Assembly: GCF_030269665.1 (NCBI RefSeq)
Contig: NZ_BSTS01000013.1
Location: forward strand, 122,839-186,838
DNA length: 64,000 bases
Direction of reading: 5' to 3'
DNA from: Actinomycetospora sp. NBRC 106375
Lineage (GTDB): Bacteria; Actinomycetota; Actinomycetes; Mycobacteriales; Pseudonocardiaceae
In this document: positions 51,970 through 60,097 of the stretch, piece by piece
Layout of the letters: each line of letters starts with the position of its first letter
Numbering within the stretch: position 1 is the stretch's first letter
Made by a program: the position numbers and the translations under genes
Notes under the pieces: generated by a model
What the model saw: the letters and a program-made list of their open reading frames with translations, nothing else
Told to the model about the DNA's origin: nothing
Database searches by the model: none

Positions 51970-52736
51970 ACGGCCGTCATCCCCCCGTCCGAGGTGACCA
52001 CGGCGCCGGTCATGAACGACGCCTCGTCGCTGGCGAGGAAGCACGCGACCGCGGCGATGTCCTCGGCGGTCCCGAGGCGCCCCAGGGGATATCTCGGCAC
52101 GGTCGCGGCGACCCCGGCCTCGACGTCGCCCTCGCCGCGGGTGCGGAACAGCGGCTCGGTCATCGGGGTGTGGCAGGTGCCCGGGCAGATCGCGTTGACG
52201 CGGATGCCGCGCGGGGCGAGGTCGGCGGCCATGGCGCGGGTCAGCGCGACGATCGCGCCCTTCGCCGCGCTGTACGCCGCGAGGTGCGCCACGCCGACGA
52301 GCGCGGCGACCGAGCCCTGGTTGACGATCGACCCGCCCTCGCCCATGTGCTCGCCGGCGGCGCGGGAGACGAGGTAGGTGCCCTTCGCGTGGACGGCGAG
52401 CACGCGGTCCCAGCGCTGCTCGTCGGTCTCGGCGACCGAGCCGAGCTCCATGATCCCGGCGTTGTTGTAGACCACGTCGAGCCGGCCGAACTCGTGCGCC
52501 GCGAGGTCGACGGCCGTGTCGACCTCGGTCGCGTCCGCGACGTCCGCGGCCAGGGCGAGCGCGTGGTCCTCGTGCTCCTTCTCGATCATCATCGTGGTCA
52601 GCGCCGCGAGCTCGGGGCGGATGTCGAGCACCGCCACCGACGCGCCCTCGTCGGCGAACCGCAGCGCCGCGGCCTGCCCGATGCCCGACCCGGCGCCGGT
52701 CACGAGCACGACCTTGCCGTCGAACCTGCCCGTCAT
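51966..52736 (-). CDS. SDR-family dehydrogenase, candidate hydroxyalkyl-CoM dehydrogenase (1)
   Basis: It has 256 residues. Classical SDR: VVLVTGAGSGIGQAAALRFA, an Asp after beta-2 (VAVLDIRPE) indicating NAD+, NNAGIMELG, catalytic Ser/Tyr/Lys in NQGSVAALVG and AYSAAKGAIV, and a C-terminal MTGAVVTSDGG. Two tandem SDRs beside an EtnE-type transferase and CoM biosynthesis recall XecD/XecE, the R- and S-hydroxypropyl-CoM dehydrogenases of Xanthobacter. Which enantiomer, or whether CoM conjugates are used at all, cannot be told from the sequence. Confidence 0.75.
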   Translation of the reverse strand: MTGRFDGKVVLVTGAGSGIGQAAALRFADEGASVAVLDIRPELAALTTMMIEKEHEDHALALAADVADATEVDTAVDLAAHEFGRLDVVYNNAGIMELGSVAETDEQRWDRVLAVHAKGTYLVSRAAGEHMGEGGSIVNQGSVAALVGVAHLAAYSAAKGAIVALTRAMAADLAPRGIRVNAICPGTCHTPMTEPLFRTRGEGDVEAGVAATVPRYPLGRLGTAEDIAAVACFLASDEASFMTGAVVTSDGGMTAV

Positions 52737-53452
52737 CGCACCGTCCACCCTCCGTCGACCACCAGCGCGTGCCCGGTCATGTAGCCCATGCGGCCCGAGG
52801 CCAGGACCGCGATCGCGTCGGCGACGTCCTCGGGCTCGGCGACGCGGCCGACCGGGATGTTCGCCTCGACCGCCGCCGCGAGCTCCGGCACGTCCAGGCG
52901 CCACTGCGTCATCGGGGTGCGCACGAACCCGGGGCACACGGCGTTGGAGCGGACTCCCGTGCCGGCGTAGTCGAGCGCGATCGACCGCGCCAGCATCAGC
53001 GCGCCGCCCTTCGACGCGGTGTAGGCGTGGCGCCCGGGGAACGCGACCAGGCCGGCCGCCGAGGCGACCGTGACGACGTGCCCCGCGCCCTGGGCGAGCA
53101 TCGTCGGGAGCGCGGCGCGGCTGCACAGGAAGGGCCCGCGCACGTTGACGGCGAGGACGCGGTCGAAGTCCTCGACGGGCGTCTCGTGGCACACCGTCGC
53201 CGCGGGCCCGCCCGTGATCCCGGCGTTGTTCACGAGCACGTCGATCCGCCCGTGCTCGGCCACGATCGCCGCGAACGCCGCCTCGACGGCGCCGGCGTCG
53301 CTGACGTCGGCGACCCGCGCGGATCCGCCGTCGCCGGGGTCCACCGCCGAGACGTCGAGGTCGAGCACCGCGAGCGTGAACCCCTCGGCCCGCAGCGCCG
53401 TGCAGGTCGCCTTCCCGATGCCGGAGGCGCCGCCGGTGACGACGGCGATCAC
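52733..53452 (-). CDS. SDR-family dehydrogenase, candidate hydroxyalkyl-CoM dehydrogenase (2)
   Basis: It has 239 residues from a GTG at 53452. IAVVTGGASGIGKATCTALR, NAD-selecting LDLDVSAVD, NNAGITGGPA, VTVASAAGLVAFPGRHAYTA with the YTASKGGALM catalytic block, and GYMTGHALVVDGGWTV are present. It is coupled to the first SDR and to the flavoprotein by 4-bp overlaps and is only moderately similar to the first SDR, as expected for a pair with opposite stereochemistry. Confidence 0.75.
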   Translation of the reverse strand: MIAVVTGGASGIGKATCTALRAEGFTLAVLDLDVSAVDPGDGGSARVADVSDAGAVEAAFAAIVAEHGRIDVLVNNAGITGGPAATVCHETPVEDFDRVLAVNVRGPFLCSRAALPTMLAQGAGHVVTVASAAGLVAFPGRHAYTASKGGALMLARSIALDYAGTGVRSNAVCPGFVRTPMTQWRLDVPELAAAVEANIPVGRVAEPEDVADAIAVLASGRMGYMTGHALVVDGGWTVR

Positions 53453-54801
53453 CGTGCGGCCAGACTCGATGGTCCGGCTACGCTCCGCTGCGCGTCCCGG
53501 AGATCGCGCTGCGCCGCCTGCGCCACCGCCAGCACCGGGTCGTACACCGGCGCGTAGGGCGGCGCGTACGACAGGTCGAGGTCGGCGAGGTCGTCGACCG
53601 ACAGCTCCGCGTGCAGCGCCGCCGCGATCACGTCGATGCGCTTCGCGGCGCCCTCGACACCGACCATCTGCGCCCCGAGCAGCCGCCCGCCCGGCTCGTG
53701 CACCAGCCGCACGTGCACCGGCCGCACCCCGGGGTAGTACTTCGCGCGGCTGCGGCTCACGACGTCCTGGGCCACCGCGGGGAGGCCGGCGGCCTCGGCC
53801 TCGGCGAGCGTCAGGCCGGTGCGCGCCACCTCGAGGTCGAACACCTTGACCACCGCGGTGCCGACGACGCCCGCGAACCGGGCGTCACCGCCGGCCGCGA
53901 CCGTCCCGGCCACCCGCCCCGTCTTGTTCGCGGTCGGTCCCAGGGGGACGAACGCCGGCCCGCCCAGCACGCGGTGGTGGGGGGCGATGCAGTCGCCCGC
54001 GGCGAGGACGTGGGGCAGGGAGGTGCGCATCCGGTCGTCGACGAGCAGCGCCCCGCCGGGGCCGGTGTGCGCCCCCGCCTGCGCGGCGACGGCCGCCGCC
54101 GGGCGCACGCCGGTGCACACCACGACGACGTCGAAGGACGGGTCCGCGGCGAGGGCGAGGGCGTCGGTGCCGAGCCGCAGGTCCCCCCGATCCCGCAGGT
54201 GCTCGCGGACGTGCTCCTCGACCACCGCCGCCGGCTCGGGGTCGACCGTGGTCGGCAGCACCCGCGCCAGCCGCTCGGCGACCGTGACGGCGACGCCCCG
54301 GTGCGCGAGCGCCTCGGCGGTCTCCAGCCCGATGTAGCCGGCACCGATCACCAGCGCGCGCCGCACCGCGCCGGTGTCGAGCAGCGTGCGCAGGGCGACC
54401 AGGTCCTCGACGGTGCGCACGGCGAACGACGGGCGGCCGCCGAGGTCGGGCAGCGGCAGGGTCGCCGGCGCGCCGCCGGTGGCGACGACGACCGCGGTGT
54501 AGCCGAGCGGCCCGTCCGCGGTGTCCACGACGCGGGCCGCGGCGTCGAGCCGGCGCACGGTGACCCCGGTGCGCAGGTCCAGGCCGCGGCGCTCCCGGAA
54601 GTACGCCGCGGGATAGGCGACCAGGTCCTCGGGGCGCGGGACGAGGCCCGCGAGGTGGTAGGGCAGGCCGCAGAGCCCGGCCGCGGCCCAGCCGGTCGCC
54701 TCGAGGACGACGATCTCGAGATCCGGGTCGACGCGCCGCGCCGCGGAGGCGGCGGACATCCCGGCGGCGCCCCCGCCGAGGACCACCAGACGCCCGGTCA
54801 C
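53449..54801 (-). CDS. CoA-disulfide-reductase-like flavoprotein (possible CoM-disulfide or ketoalkyl-CoM reductase)
   Basis: It has 450 residues from a GTG at 54801; first gene of the minus-strand operon. RLVVLGGGAAGMSAASAARR binds FAD, VIGAGYIGLETAEALAHRG binds NAD(P)H, VLAAGDCIAPHHRVLGGPAF is the second FAD motif, and SYAPPYAPVYDPV near the C-terminus is typical of CoA-disulfide reductases. The active-site Cys is single (C44 in GLCGLPYHLAG), as in CoADR and NADH oxidase, not the CxxxxC pair of 2-ketopropyl-CoM oxidoreductase/carboxylase. In this cluster it may reduce CoM disulfides or cleave a ketoalkyl-CoM thioether reductively; both are inference. Confidence 0.78.
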   Translation of the reverse strand: MTGRLVVLGGGAAGMSAASAARRVDPDLEIVVLEATGWAAAGLCGLPYHLAGLVPRPEDLVAYPAAYFRERRGLDLRTGVTVRRLDAAARVVDTADGPLGYTAVVVATGGAPATLPLPDLGGRPSFAVRTVEDLVALRTLLDTGAVRRALVIGAGYIGLETAEALAHRGVAVTVAERLARVLPTTVDPEPAAVVEEHVREHLRDRGDLRLGTDALALAADPSFDVVVVCTGVRPAAAVAAQAGAHTGPGGALLVDDRMRTSLPHVLAAGDCIAPHHRVLGGPAFVPLGPTANKTGRVAGTVAAGGDARFAGVVGTAVVKVFDLEVARTGLTLAEAEAAGLPAVAQDVVSRSRAKYYPGVRPVHVRLVHEPGGRLLGAQMVGVEGAAKRIDVIAAALHAELSVDDLADLDLSYAPPYAPVYDPVLAVAQAAQRDLRDAQRSVAGPSSLAAR

Positions 54802-54922
54802 GGCGGCGACGCTACGGTCGCCCGCGTGAGCGCGGGCACATCCCGCGGGACCGAAGACTCCGTGGCTCTTGGTCCTGGTGGGACGAGGCCCGCGACGCTG
54901 CGTCGCTCGTAGATTCCCCCTG
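54802..54922. promoter_or_regulatory. Divergent control region of the CoM gene cluster
   Basis: 121 bp separate the two divergent operons. GCCCGCG (54820-54826) and CGCGGGC (54831-54837) form a perfect 7-base stem with a 4-base loop. TCCCGCGGGA at 54841-54850 is a perfect 10-base palindrome followed by CCG; a near copy, TCCCGTGGGACCG, is at 58923 before the transferase gene. One regulator may bind both places. Confidence 0.5.
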
Positions 54923-55681
54923 GTGTGGGATCGTCCCGACTTCCTGCGGCTCCCGCTCCGTACCGCGAAGCCGCGCACCTCGGGGATCACCCACGTCCTC
55001 GACAAGGGCGCCTCGGCCGCGTCCGTCGAGGGCCTGCTGGCCGCCGCCGCCGACCTCGTCGACGTCGTCAAGATCGGGTGGGGGATCGGGTACCTCGACC
55101 GGTCGCTCAAGCAGCGGGTGGCGGCCTACCAGCGCGCCGGGGTGATCGTCTGCCTCGGCGGCACGCTCACCGAGATCGCGGTGGCCCAGGGCGAGCTGGA
55201 CGCCCTGCGGCGCTGGGCCGCGGCCGAGGACATCGACGCCCTGGAGGTCTCCAACGGCCTCGGCTGGATGGCGCCCGGGCAGCAGCGGGCGCTCGTCGCC
55301 GAGCTGTCCGCCGACTTCGTCGTGCTCGCCGAGGCCGGCGTCAAGGACGCGGCGGTGCCCGTCGCGGCGGCGGAATGGGCCGACGAGATGAACGCCGGGC
55401 TCGCCGCCGGGGCGACGTGGGTGGTGGCCGAGGGCCGCGAGTCGGGCACGGTCGGGCTCTACGACCCCGACGGCGCGGTCCGTGCCCCGCTCGTGGAGGA
55501 GATCGCCGGGACGGTCCCCGTCGAGCGGGTGATCTTCGAGGCGCCGGTGAAGGCTCAGCAGGCGTGGTTCGTGCGGCGCTTCGGCGCCGATGTGAACCTC
55601 GGCAACGTCGCCCCCGACGACGTCCTCGCCGTCGAGACCCTGCGCCTGGGGCTGCGGGCGGACACGGCGGTGCGGCCGTGA
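54923..55681 (+). CDS. comA: Phosphosulfolactate synthase, first step of coenzyme M synthesis
   Basis: The GTG at 54923 gives 252 residues beginning VWDRPDFLRLPLR; no ribosome site is seen, so the transcript may be leaderless. ComA family blocks: SGITHVLDKGAS, LVDVVKIGWGIGYLD, VIVCLGGTLTEIAVAQGELD, ALEVSNGLGWM, EAGVKDAAVPVAA, WVVAEGRESGTVGLYD and FEAPVKAQQAWFVRRFGADV with NLGNVAPDDVLAVE. The enzyme adds sulfite to phosphoenolpyruvate. In Xanthobacter the homologue XcbB1 does this for bacterial CoM synthesis. The downstream lyase, PLP enzyme and epoxide:CoM transferase support that role here, rather than sulfolactate production for other purposes. Confidence 0.9.
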   Translation: MWDRPDFLRLPLRTAKPRTSGITHVLDKGASAASVEGLLAAAADLVDVVKIGWGIGYLDRSLKQRVAAYQRAGVIVCLGGTLTEIAVAQGELDALRRWAAAEDIDALEVSNGLGWMAPGQQRALVAELSADFVVLAEAGVKDAAVPVAAAEWADEMNAGLAAGATWVVAEGRESGTVGLYDPDGAVRAPLVEEIAGTVPVERVIFEAPVKAQQAWFVRRFGADVNLGNVAPDDVLAVETLRLGLRADTAVRP

Positions 55682-56532
55682 TCCCGGGCGGTGTGGCGAA
55701 CCTCCGCAGCCACCCCTACCGCGGCCTGTCGGTCCAGGAGGTCGACGTCCCGCTGACGACCGCGGCGATCACCGAGCACCTCCTCGGCCGCGAGGTCTAC
55801 CGGCGCACCGAGTTCCTCGCCCTGCGCCACGGGGGTGCGACGGCACTCGCGGAGGTGCGGCACGACACCGGCCCGCTGTTCGCCCCGGTCACCGAGGTCC
55901 GCGTGCACTCCGGTCCCGACGACACCGCCTGGGTCGAGGCCCCGGACGTCGACGTCGGGAACGCGACGGCGCTGGCCGGCGCCGCCGTGCCGGGCGCGCT
56001 GACCACGGTCGTGCTCGGGCGCTTCGAGCACGTCAACTTCATCCACCGGCCCGCGCACGTGCCGGTGCGCGTCACCGAGGTCGTGCCGCCGGAGCCGCCC
56101 AAGCTGCTCGACCAGGCCCGCCAGGCCGTCGCGTTCGACGAGGACCTGCCGCCGGTGGAGCTCGTGCTCGACGCGATCCGGGTGGAGGACCTCGTCGCGG
56201 CCCACCCCGCGCCGCACTACCTGCTGCCCTGCCGCGGGTCGGGCGCGGACCTCGGCGGGGCCGACGTCGCGTACCTGGACACGCGCCCGGCCGACCGCGG
56301 CGACTGGCTGATGATCGGCTGCGAGCGCTCGCTGCAGTTCCACGAGCACTTCTACGGCGACGACCCGCCGCGCGTGGACCTGTGCCCGCGGCAGCGGCAC
56401 GCCGACGTGCTGACGCTCACCAAGTGCTGCCTGCTCGAGCGCGGCCTGGAGCAGGACGACCGCGCCGCCGTCGTGCCGTGGGGCGCCAGCCTCGACGAGG
56501 TCCGCGAGGGCCTGCGGAACCTCCTCCTCTAG
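55678..56532 (+). CDS. Protein of unknown family embedded in the CoM operon
   Basis: It has 284 residues from a GTG at 55678 that overlaps the comA stop (GTGA). I do not recognise the family. It is soluble, with several conserved-looking Cys/His positions in the C-terminal half: YLLPCRGSGADLGG, MIGCERSLQFHEHFYGD, RVDLCPRQRHADVL and TLTKCCLLERG. The close CERS...HEH...C...CC spacing could bind a metal. Placed between comA and the lyase, and coupled to comA, it is a candidate for a CoM synthesis step not covered by the other genes (for example decarboxylation) or for CoM-specific maturation. This is inference from position only. Confidence 0.7.
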   Translation: MIPGGVANLRSHPYRGLSVQEVDVPLTTAAITEHLLGREVYRRTEFLALRHGGATALAEVRHDTGPLFAPVTEVRVHSGPDDTAWVEAPDVDVGNATALAGAAVPGALTTVVLGRFEHVNFIHRPAHVPVRVTEVVPPEPPKLLDQARQAVAFDEDLPPVELVLDAIRVEDLVAAHPAPHYLLPCRGSGADLGGADVAYLDTRPADRGDWLMIGCERSLQFHEHFYGDDPPRVDLCPRQRHADVLTLTKCCLLERGLEQDDRAAVVPWGASLDEVREGLRNLLL

Positions 56533-56539
56533 CGGTCCG

Positions 56540-57877
56540 ATGTCCACCCACCTCGCCGACTCCGAGATCTACGGCCACCTCTGGACCACACCCGAGCTGC
56601 ACGAGCAGCTCGACGACACGGGCCGGACGCGGTCGTGGCTCGCGATCCTCGCCGCGCTCGCCGCGGCGCAGGCCGAGGTCGGGCTCGTGCCGACGGAGGC
56701 CGCCGAGGACATCGCCGCGCACGCGCGGGTGGAGGAGCTCGACCTCGCCGAGATCGGGGCCGGCACCCGGCGCTCCGGGCACTCGACGCACGGGCTCATC
56801 GCGGCCCTGCGCACGGTGCTGCCGGCGCGGGCCCGGGAGTGGGTGTACTACGGCGCGACCGTCCAGGACGTCAGCGACACCTGGTTCGCGATGGTCGTGC
56901 GCGCGACCGGCGACGTGGTCGCCCGCGACGTCGCCCGCGTGCGCGACGCCGCGGTCTCGCTCGCGCGCCGGCACCGCGACACCGTCCTGTGCGGGCGGAC
57001 GCACGCCCAGCCCGGGCTGCCGGTGACGTTCGGGTTCAAGGTGGCGGTGTGGGCCGACGAGCTCGACCGCCACCTCGAGCGGCTCGCGCAGGCCCGCCCG
57101 CGCCTCGAGGTCGTGCAGCTGGGCGGCGCCCTGGGGACGGGGGAGTTCTTCGGCGATGCCTACCTCCCGCTGCTCGACGCGTTCGCGCGCCGGCTCGGGC
57201 TCGGCGTCCCCGACCTGCCGTGGATCACCGCGCGCGACCGCGTCGTCGAGTTCATCGGGCTGCTCGCGATGGTCACCGGGACCCTGGCCAAGATCGGCAA
57301 CGAGATCGTCGAGCTGCAGCGCCCCGAGATCGGGGAGGTCGGCGAGCCCGTCGTCGCCGGCACGGTCGGCAGCATCACCATGCCGCACAAGCGCAACCCC
57401 GAGCTCTCCGAGCACCTCGACACCCTCGCCCGCCTCGTGCGCGCCGACGCCGCGGTGGCGCTCGAGGGCCTGGTCGCCCTGCACGAGCGCGACGGGCGCG
57501 GCTGGAAGGCCGAGTGGATCGCGCTGCCGGAGGCCTGCCAGCTCACCGGGGTCGCGCTGCGCTTCGCGGCGACGCTGCTGGAGGGCCTGACCGTCGACGC
57601 GGCGCGGATGCGGGCGAACCTCGACTCCCACGGCGCCGCGATGACCTCCGAACCGCTCATGGCCGCGGTCGCCGCGAAGCTCGGCAAGCACACCGCGCAC
57701 GACGCCGTGTACGCCGCCGCGATGGCCGCCCGCGACACCGGCGAGGACCTCGGCGACCGCCTCGTCGCCGAGGGCCTGCTCGACGCCGCCGAGGTCGCCG
57801 CCGCGCGCGACCCGCACCGTGCCCTGGGCGCGGCCACCGCCTTCGTCGACCGGATCGTCGCCCGGCACCCGCCGTGA
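56540..57877 (+). CDS. Aspartase/fumarase-superfamily lyase, candidate CoM-synthesis enzyme (XcbC/D-like)
   Basis: It has 445 residues; ATG at 56540, 7 bp after the previous stop. Three conserved lyase regions: STHGLIAALRTVLPARA with YYGATVQDVSDTW, CGRTHAQPGLPVTFGFKVAV, and the signature GTVGSITMPHKRNPELSEHL. The form is of the adenylosuccinate lyase/carboxymuconate cycloisomerase branch. XcbC1 of Xanthobacter, in this superfamily, eliminates phosphate from phosphosulfolactate to give sulfoacrylate; XcbD1 is a second member. Operon position after comA suggests one of these roles. It is not a likely purB, since purine genes are absent. Confidence 0.82.
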   Translation: MSTHLADSEIYGHLWTTPELHEQLDDTGRTRSWLAILAALAAAQAEVGLVPTEAAEDIAAHARVEELDLAEIGAGTRRSGHSTHGLIAALRTVLPARAREWVYYGATVQDVSDTWFAMVVRATGDVVARDVARVRDAAVSLARRHRDTVLCGRTHAQPGLPVTFGFKVAVWADELDRHLERLAQARPRLEVVQLGGALGTGEFFGDAYLPLLDAFARRLGLGVPDLPWITARDRVVEFIGLLAMVTGTLAKIGNEIVELQRPEIGEVGEPVVAGTVGSITMPHKRNPELSEHLDTLARLVRADAAVALEGLVALHERDGRGWKAEWIALPEACQLTGVALRFAATLLEGLTVDAARMRANLDSHGAAMTSEPLMAAVAAKLGKHTAHDAVYAAAMAARDTGEDLGDRLVAEGLLDAAEVAAARDPHRALGAATAFVDRIVARHPP

Positions 57878-58842
57878 CCGGCCTGCTCGGGCAGCCGCGC
57901 GTGCACCTCGCGACGCTGCCGACGCCGCTGCAGCCCGCGCCCCGGCTCTCCGCGGAGGCCGGCGTGGAGATCTGGCTCAAGCGCGACGACCTCACCGGCC
58001 TCGGTCTCGGGGGCAACAAGGTCCGGGGCCTGGAGTTCCTCGTCGCCGACGCGCTCGCCCGGCGCTGCGACCACCTCGTCACCGGCGGCGGGCCCGGCTC
58101 GAACTGGGCGATGCTCGCCGCGCTCGCGGCCCGCGTGCACGGCCTGGGCGCGACGCTCGTCTGCTACGGCGACCGCGTCCCCGCGGTGGGCAACACCGCG
58201 CTGGCGGCGCTGGTCGGGACGACGGTCCGGTTCACCGGCGACCCCGACCGGACCTCGGTCGACACCGGCGTCGAGACGGTCGCGCAGGAGCTGCGCGTCC
58301 TCGGCCGGCACCCCTACGTGCTCGGCCGGGGCGGCGCGACGCCGGTCGGCGCGCTCGGCTACGTCCACGCGAGCGTCGAGCTCGCCGGGCAGCTCGCCGC
58401 GGTCGGGGTGGGGCCGCGCGGCATCTGGCTGGCCACCGGCTCGTGCGGTACCCAGGCCGGCCTGCACGCCGGGGCGCACTGGCAGGGCCTCGGGCCCGTC
58501 ACCGGGGTGACCGTCAGCCGGCCGGTCGCCGAGTGCGTGGAGCGGGTGACGGCGTTGTCCGCGAAGGCCGCCGAGCGCATCGGGGTGCCCCCGCCGGCCA
58601 CGCCGCCGACGGTCCTCGGCGGGCACCTCGGCCCGGGCTACGGGCACCGGTCGGCCGAGGGGGAGGCGGCCGCGGCCCTTGTCGCGCGCACCGAGGGCGT
58701 GTTCCTCGACCCGGTGTTCGCCGCCAAGGCGATGGCCGGCCTGCTCGCCGCCGCGGCACGCGGGGACGTCACGGGCCCGCTGGTGTTCCTCGTCAGCGGC
58801 GGGGCGCCGACGCTGTTCACGACGCCGCCGCTCGTGTCCTGA
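57874..58842 (+). CDS. PLP enzyme of the D-cysteine desulfhydrase/ACC deaminase family (XcbE-like)
   Basis: It has 322 residues from a GTG at 57874 (GTGA). VEIWLKRDDLTGLGLGGNKV contains the PLP lysine (GGNKVR), followed by LVTGGGPGSNWAMLAALAAR, GATPVGALGYVHASVELAGQ and WLATGSCGTQAGLHAG (phosphate-binding loop), and FLVSGGAPTLF. The family matches XcbE1, the PLP enzyme of bacterial CoM synthesis, proposed to handle the sulfur-transfer end of the pathway. Alone it could be a D-cysteine or ACC degrader; the operon argues otherwise. Confidence 0.82.
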   Translation: MTGLLGQPRVHLATLPTPLQPAPRLSAEAGVEIWLKRDDLTGLGLGGNKVRGLEFLVADALARRCDHLVTGGGPGSNWAMLAALAARVHGLGATLVCYGDRVPAVGNTALAALVGTTVRFTGDPDRTSVDTGVETVAQELRVLGRHPYVLGRGGATPVGALGYVHASVELAGQLAAVGVGPRGIWLATGSCGTQAGLHAGAHWQGLGPVTGVTVSRPVAECVERVTALSAKAAERIGVPPPATPPTVLGGHLGPGYGHRSAEGEAAAALVARTEGVFLDPVFAAKAMAGLLAAAARGDVTGPLVFLVSGGAPTLFTTPPLVS

Positions 58843-58870
58843 GCGGTCCCGAGCGGTCCCGAGCCGTCCT
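58841..58870 (+). repeat. Three tandem 10-bp repeats
   Basis: GAGCGGTCCC at 58841 and 58851, then GAGCCGTCCT at 58861, immediately at and after the stop of the PLP-enzyme gene. Could be a binding site or a chance product of G+C-rich DNA. Confidence 0.5.
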
Positions 58871-58872
58871 GA

Positions 58873-58893
58873 GGGGACGAGCCCGCCGTCCCC
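58873..58893 (+). terminator. Hairpin between the PLP-enzyme gene and the transferase gene
   Basis: GGGGACG (58873-58879) and CGTCCCC (58887-58893) form a perfect 7-bp stem with a 7-base loop. There is no U-run, so it may be a partial terminator or attenuator rather than a full stop. CCCGTGGGAC occurs at 58891 and again at 58924, exactly 33 bp apart, before the next start. Confidence 0.4.
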
Positions 58894-58984
58894 GTGGGAC
58901 AGGGTTCCGGCCGTGGCACGGCTCCCGTGGGACCGTCGACCCGACCTGTGATCCACGACACACTGGACCCCGGGAGGTCCACCC

Positions 58985-60091
58985 ATGCGCGTCGGCGACC
59001 GCGACATCCTGATCCCCACCTCGATGGTCGGCAACTACCCCAACCCGCGGTGGTGGGACGCCGGACCGGTCCGGTCGTGGACCGGCGACCGGGAGCCCCC
59101 GGACTCCTTCAACCAGGAGTCCTTCCAGGACGCGATGGCCGCGATGGTCGCCGACCAGGAGCTGGCCGGCCTCGACATCGTCACCGACGGCCGCCTGCAC
59201 GGCGACAACTACGCCGACCAGGCGCTGTACTACTACTACCGCCGGCTCGGCTACGACCTCAAAGGCGGCTTCCTGGGCTTCCCGATCTACAGCCGGCTGC
59301 ACGCCGGCACCGCGCACGAGGAGATCCGCCGCCGCGGCGCGATCATGGTCGAGCAGGCGCGGGCCCTGAAGCGCGCGACCCGCAAGGCCACCAAGGTCCA
59401 GTACACCGGCATCCAGGTGCTGGCCCAGGCCACCAACGACCTGCACTACGACAACCCCCGCGACCGGGCGATGGCGATCGCGGCCGCGATCAACGACGAT
59501 CTCCTCGAGGTCGACGCGATGGGCGTCGACTTCATCCAGCTCGACGAGTTCACGTGGCCCTACTTCTACGAGGAGTGGGCCATCGACGCGTTCAACCGCG
59601 CGGTGCAGGGCGTGCAGAACGCTCAGATCATCTGCCACGTCTGCTGGGGCAACTGGGGCGGCACGCCCGCGTACATGCCCGACGACACGGCCGAGGCCGG
59701 CGAGATCTTCGACCTCACGCAGCGCCGCGGCGCGGAGCCGTCGGCGACGGCGTCGGTGGTGCCGAAGTCCTACGAGGCGAACATCGACATCCTGAACCTC
59801 GAGAGCTGCGGGCGGCGCTCGGACGACCTGTCCGGCCTCGACGTCATGAAGAACCACCCGCTGCCCGAGAACATGATGTTCTGGGCCGGGGTGATCGACG
59901 TGAAGTCGACGATCACCGAGACCGCCGAGCAGGTGGCCGACCGCATCCACCGGCTGCTGGAGTACATCCCGGCCGACCGCCTCGGCGTCACCACCGACTG
60001 CGGCCTGATCCTGCTCCAGCGCTACATCGCGATCGACAAGCTCCACGCCCTCGTCGCGGGCACCGATATCGTCCGGAAGTCCCTGGGCTGA
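58985..60091 (+). CDS. etnE: Epoxyalkane:coenzyme M transferase
   Basis: It has 368 residues; ATG at 58985 preceded by GGGAGG. It is a MetE-like zinc protein, but short, and carries blocks I know as typical of epoxyalkane:CoM transferases (EtnE of Mycobacterium/Nocardioides, XecA of Xanthobacter): MVGNYPNPRWW near the start and VIDVKSTITETAEQVADRIH near the end. Zinc ligand candidates are His/Cys in IICHVCWGNWGG and Cys in TTDCGLILLQR; QLDEFTWPYFYEEWAID is the central block. The enzyme opens an epoxide (ethene or propene oxide type) with the CoM thiol to give 2-hydroxyalkyl-CoM. Its own leader suggests separate control from the biosynthesis genes. Confidence 0.9.
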   Translation: MRVGDRDILIPTSMVGNYPNPRWWDAGPVRSWTGDREPPDSFNQESFQDAMAAMVADQELAGLDIVTDGRLHGDNYADQALYYYYRRLGYDLKGGFLGFPIYSRLHAGTAHEEIRRRGAIMVEQARALKRATRKATKVQYTGIQVLAQATNDLHYDNPRDRAMAIAAAINDDLLEVDAMGVDFIQLDEFTWPYFYEEWAIDAFNRAVQGVQNAQIICHVCWGNWGGTPAYMPDDTAEAGEIFDLTQRRGAEPSATASVVPKSYEANIDILNLESCGRRSDDLSGLDVMKNHPLPENMMFWAGVIDVKSTITETAEQVADRIHRLLEYIPADRLGVTTDCGLILLQRYIAIDKLHALVAGTDIVRKSLG

Positions 60092-60097
60092 CGCACC

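Noticed and set aside
53449..54801. 2-ketopropyl-CoM oxidoreductase/carboxylase
   Set aside because: The redox Cys pair of that enzyme is absent; the single Cys and C-terminal block fit CoA-disulfide reductase.
56540..57877. purB (adenylosuccinate lyase of purine synthesis)
   Set aside because: No purine genes nearby and the gene is coupled into the comA operon; superfamily membership alone does not decide function.
58985..60091. Ordinary cobalamin-independent methionine synthase
   Set aside because: At 368 residues it is about half the length of MetE, and it carries blocks typical of epoxyalkane:CoM transferase beside comA.
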